A DNA stretch of 64,000 bases from Pelodera strongyloides. Lineage: Eukaryota > Nematoda > Chromadorea > Rhabditida > Rhabditidae. The first letter of the stretch is position 1. Every line of letters begins with the position of its first letter. The stretch is from assembly GCA_036852015.1 (NCBI GenBank), contig JAANDG010000028.1:62001-126000 (forward strand). The letters are read 5' to 3'. The translations under genes and the position numbers were made by a program. The notes beneath the pieces are model-generated. The model made no database searches. It saw nothing but the letters and a program-made list of their open reading frames with translations, and was not told the DNA's origin. Below are positions 62,307 to 64,000 of this stretch, in pieces.

Positions 62307-63838
62307 AAGAATGTGGGTCGTCAGCTGAAAAAAAAACTGGGAAAATGACCGTACTCTGGCAGTGAAACCTGATGCGGTCTGGAGACGTGCGGAGTCGTCG
62401 CATTCTTTGGCAAAAGAAGGACGTGAAGGAAGATACTGACAGGTTCATGGTGCTAAATAAAAGTGTACAAAAATTGGCCCCTAACGGGCCGCCTCTTTGG
62501 CCCCCCAATGGTAGGACTGACTTCAAAACCCTCAAGATGGTATGTACTCTTTTTGCTTTTCGGTTTAGTACTTAAAAAAGAAATTTCCCGTGAACAAATG
62601 TGTGGGTCCCGCGAAATACACGGACTTGATACATCCATTTTTTTCAATACTCTTTCATGCCATTGATAGGTGATAGGCAAGGCGTGAATGATAAAAATAA
62701 AATAAATACCTGCAGTGATCTTCCAGGTCCCATTGGTCCCGTAGTGGCTTGCCGTTTCGGCGGTCTGTAATTAAAATTAGGCAGTGGTTTCTACTTGTAT
62801 AATGAGCACAATTTTTCACAGTTACCTAGATATTATGCTTATGCTCCCTCGAGTGCGCAAATTGATTAATTGACTTGATTGTCATTCATAAAAGCACACC
62901 AAAACTATCACACCGTTGAAACATGTCAATTCTCCAAATTAATCCAACATTAGTCGTATGCTACCAACGTGGAAACTTGTTATACAATCGGCACACTTAC
63001 GACGCGCGGCGAGATAAATATGGTGCGCCACAATGATAAGACTCACGCACGATTATTTTTTTTCTTCATACAAAGCTCACGCCGCTCAAGTTTACTTTAG
63101 CAGGCTTTATTATAAGGGCCCTGTTCTACCCGAAAAAAATACTACCAAAAAAAGTCCCTCCAAAACTTACGAAAATAAAATGTGACTGTGCGATCCTTCC
63201 GAACGCATAGGCGACCTGCGTTGCGCCCACTCCGAGGCGGCCCTTCTGAATACAGGAAAGATTTATAAGGAATCCAAAACCATAAAAGTCGTTGAAGGTC
63301 AAGAAAATCTAATCCATTACAATATAGCAACAGCGTCTGCCGTTCTGCTAACCTGGGACAATGCTCCCAAAACAGCGGATGCATTTTTGGCCAAAAAAAA
63401 TGTTAGCAAGAAAAAAAAGAGAGAGAGAGAGAGAGAGTCATAAAAAGATAGACATGCAGATAGAGAGAGAGAGAGAGAGTTATGGAGCAAAAATAGTGAG
63501 ATAGAGAAAGAACATGAGGATGAGAGAGGGAAAGACAGAGAGAAAGATCAAGTAGTGTTGAATAGAATAACTCTTACCGCATTTGCTTTTGTTGTTCTCG
63601 CGAAATTCGCTTCTGCGGGTTCACCCACAGTGGTGGAAGGCTAAATGAAATATTTACTAGAGGAAAGGCGGTAAAAAAGTGCCGTTGTTCCTTATGAAAT
63701 ATCGCTTTTTAAAGCGAGACGGCAGATGCCTTTTGTAATACATATGTATTTCTGAATAAACATCCTCAAGCTCTACAACTTTGCGAAATACAAAAGTAAG
63801 TCAGAGATAGACTCCACCTGGGATTCTGTGGCATTTGA
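45660..63838 (-). CDS. Giant mucin-like vWA and ZP-domain transmembrane protein (cuticlin family, 5' partial)
   Basis: Predicted apical-matrix (cuticlin-class) protein, ~2,750 residues visible; the start lies beyond the right edge. Exons in transcript order: 63818-63838, 63578-63640, 63171-63245, 62710-62764, 62350-62404, 62091-62175, 61576-61706, 61251-61425, 60053-61027, 59352-59465, 59114-59185, 55461-58970, 55165-55228, 54549-55022, 54139-54302, 53765-53935, 53401-53481, 52844-53015, 52196-52360, 51809-51928, 51607-51641, 51522-51536, 51033-51390, 50412-50500, 50105-50197, 49783-49869, 49441-49592, 48786-48937, 48380-48467, 48102-48177, 47724-47813, 46301-46408, 45905-45997, 45660-45737. 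Parts in order: unrecognised region, Met/Pro/His repeats, mucin-like Thr/Ser region, vWA with intact metal site (DSSSS, GATKLG, ITDG), Pro/Thr linker, ZP module with 4 + 8 cysteines, RVIRR furin-like site, one membrane helix (SAVCLVTVFAVICTALLA), ~14-residue tail. C. elegans CUT-6 shares vWA+ZP but is far shorter. Least certain: exons above 62700, the 15-base exon, and the donor at 50105 (50082 breaks the frame). Confidence 0.85.
46732..46781 (+). other. Two adjacent GC-rich hairpins
   Basis: GAAGAGCCC-TAC-GGGCTCTTC (46732-46752) is followed by CGGCC-TT-CGGCCG (about 46768-46779), with an A run shortly after. It is in a gene 5 intron. It could be a structured RNA or repeat fragment; no family was recognised. 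Confidence 0.45.
46966..47042 (+). repeat. tRNA-like sequence
   Basis: TAGCTCAACAGGTAGAGCG (A box) and GGGTTCGAATCCC (B box) are good, and the D and T stems pair. The acceptor stem pairs at only about three of seven positions and the variable region is long. A tRNA pseudogene or SINE head is more likely than a functional tRNA. It lies in a gene 5 intron. Confidence 0.5.
47480..47565 (+). repeat. ATCGGG-rich block
   Basis: AATCGGGCC, GATCGGGGCG, AATCGGGG and AATCGGGGAG occur in quick succession and end in ACTTTCCTGTGT, as at 25200-25375. Confidence 0.5.
48547..48578. repeat. (TC)n simple repeat
   Basis: This is a pure dinucleotide run in a gene 5 intron. Confidence 0.95.
50357..50385 (-). 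repeat. Interstitial telomere-like array (GCCTAA on + strand)
   Basis: Four exact CTAAGC units run in a row, equivalent to TTAGGC on the minus strand, in the intron just after the ZP exon ending at 50412. Confidence 0.9.
50583..50830 (+). repeat. Family F GGTGAC-rich dispersed repeat, long copy
   Basis: CATTTGGTGACGGTTCA, GTGGTGACCAAATTTCA, CACCAGATGGTTTTT and TTTCTGTGGTTTCGGCAA are shared in order with 52405-52645. Confidence 0.75.
52082..52110 (+). repeat. Interstitial telomere-like TTAGGC array
   Basis: Four near-exact units (TAGGCTTAGCTTAGGCTTAG) lie in the gene 5 intron between 51928 and 52196. Confidence 0.85.
52405..52645 (+). repeat. Family F GGTGAC-rich dispersed repeat, long copy
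   Basis: It is collinear with 50583-50830 over about 230 bases and ends in the same TTTTTCTGTGGTTTCGGCAA. Internal GTGACC and GGTCAC words give partial self-complementarity. Confidence 0.75.
56100..57710 (-). repeat. In-frame ~265-residue tandem duplication in the mucin exon
   Basis: Two adjacent segments of the 3.5 kb exon encode near-identical stretches, each starting SIATTKSVPFVP and containing MFDEFRENxERMKFEPTTRR, TITFPMLSNEVSGDDSFEEP and MDENQQGSTDEPMEQA. The period is about 820 bases. The copies differ mostly in Thr/Ser-rich linkers. Confidence 0.9.
59922..59970 (+). repeat. Short dispersed repeat with ACACCACAGGGTGTG
   Basis: It repeats the block at 35486-35530 almost base for base, including TAACACCACAGGGTGTGCAT. 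Confidence 0.6.
60203..60960 (-). repeat. 33-bp coding minisatellite (11-residue Met/Pro/His repeat)
   Basis: About 22 in-frame units of PPMMPHMPPER or PPMMPHMPSEG make up most of exon 60053-61027. The reading frame is preserved throughout, and both ER and EG endings recur in a patchy pattern that suggests repeated slippage or unequal exchange. Confidence 0.9.
61900..62038. repeat. (GA)n-rich imperfect simple repeat
   Basis: These are nearly pure purine GAGA runs with AAG interruptions in a gene 5 intron. A short (CT)n run follows at 62274-62303. Confidence 0.9.
63405..63545. repeat. (GA)n-rich imperfect simple repeat
   Basis: Purine-rich GAGA runs with scattered interruptions lie between two 5' exons of gene 5. 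Confidence 0.9.
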
Positions 63839-64000
63839 CTAGGAGGGTGAAAGGCGTTCCTGAAATGTAAAATTGATTTGAAAAACACTTTTTCGATGAG
63901 TTACGGGCATCTTCTCTTGACGTATTGGTTGGTATTGATCCATTGATTCACTTTTTCGAATTATTGATTGATTTATCGAAAGTTACGGAATGAATAACAC

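Noticed and set aside
62372..62575. + strand open frame ending in a GTATGT donor
   Set aside because: No family resemblance and no partner exons on the + strand; it overlaps a better minus-strand exon (62350-62404).

Overview
The window reads as nuclear DNA from a nematode. All five protein-coding genes are split into many short exons with nematode-like splice sites (GT donors, T-rich TTTTCAG or TTTTAG acceptors). Short interstitial arrays of TTAGGC, the nematode telomere unit, sit in several introns. Two genes have an acceptor-like AG just upstream of their start codon, as expected for spliced-leader trans-splicing. From memory, the closest C. elegans relatives of all five genes lie on chromosome III, and two of them (ucr-1 and ddx-15) come from the same cosmid, F56D2. 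The genus cannot be fixed from the sequence alone.

Layout: (1) 529-13106, + strand, a UBE3B/oxi-1-type HECT ubiquitin ligase whose first exon(s) lie left of the window. (2) 13638-24133, - strand, complete mitochondrial complex III core subunit 1 (ucr-1), with a 4.76 kb intron holding two tandem copies of an unclassified element. (3) 25789-35792, + strand, complete DEAH-box splicing helicase (ddx-15/DHX15/Prp43). (4) 36977-42733, + strand, complete rabaptin-type coiled-coil protein ending in a FYVE-like zinc finger. (5) 45660-63838, - strand, the C-terminal ~2,750 residues of a very large apical-matrix protein: a novel-looking N-terminal region, an 11-residue Met/Pro/His repeat, about 1,400 residues of Thr/Ser/Pro-rich mucin-like sequence, a von Willebrand factor A domain, a zona pellucida (ZP) domain, and a transmembrane helix with a short tail. 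Genes 1 and 2 converge, 2 and 3 diverge from a ~1.65 kb shared upstream region, and 4 and 5 converge.

The genes do not form one pathway: they are housekeeping (protein turnover, respiration, splicing, endocytosis) plus one cuticle/extracellular-matrix gene. The non-coding part is dominated by short hairpin elements (MITE-like) of at least five families, a dispersed GGTGAC-rich repeat, tRNA-like SINE fragments, minisatellites and simple repeats, nearly all in introns or 3' flanks. The most unusual items are the giant mucin-vWA-ZP protein, the Met/His/Pro repeat within it, the recent tandem element in the ucr-1 intron, and the recurrent intronic telomere-like arrays.

Exon coordinates were read by eye from reading frame, splice signals and homology to families I know. 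Almost all junctions are phase-consistent, and the uncertain ones are flagged in the entries.
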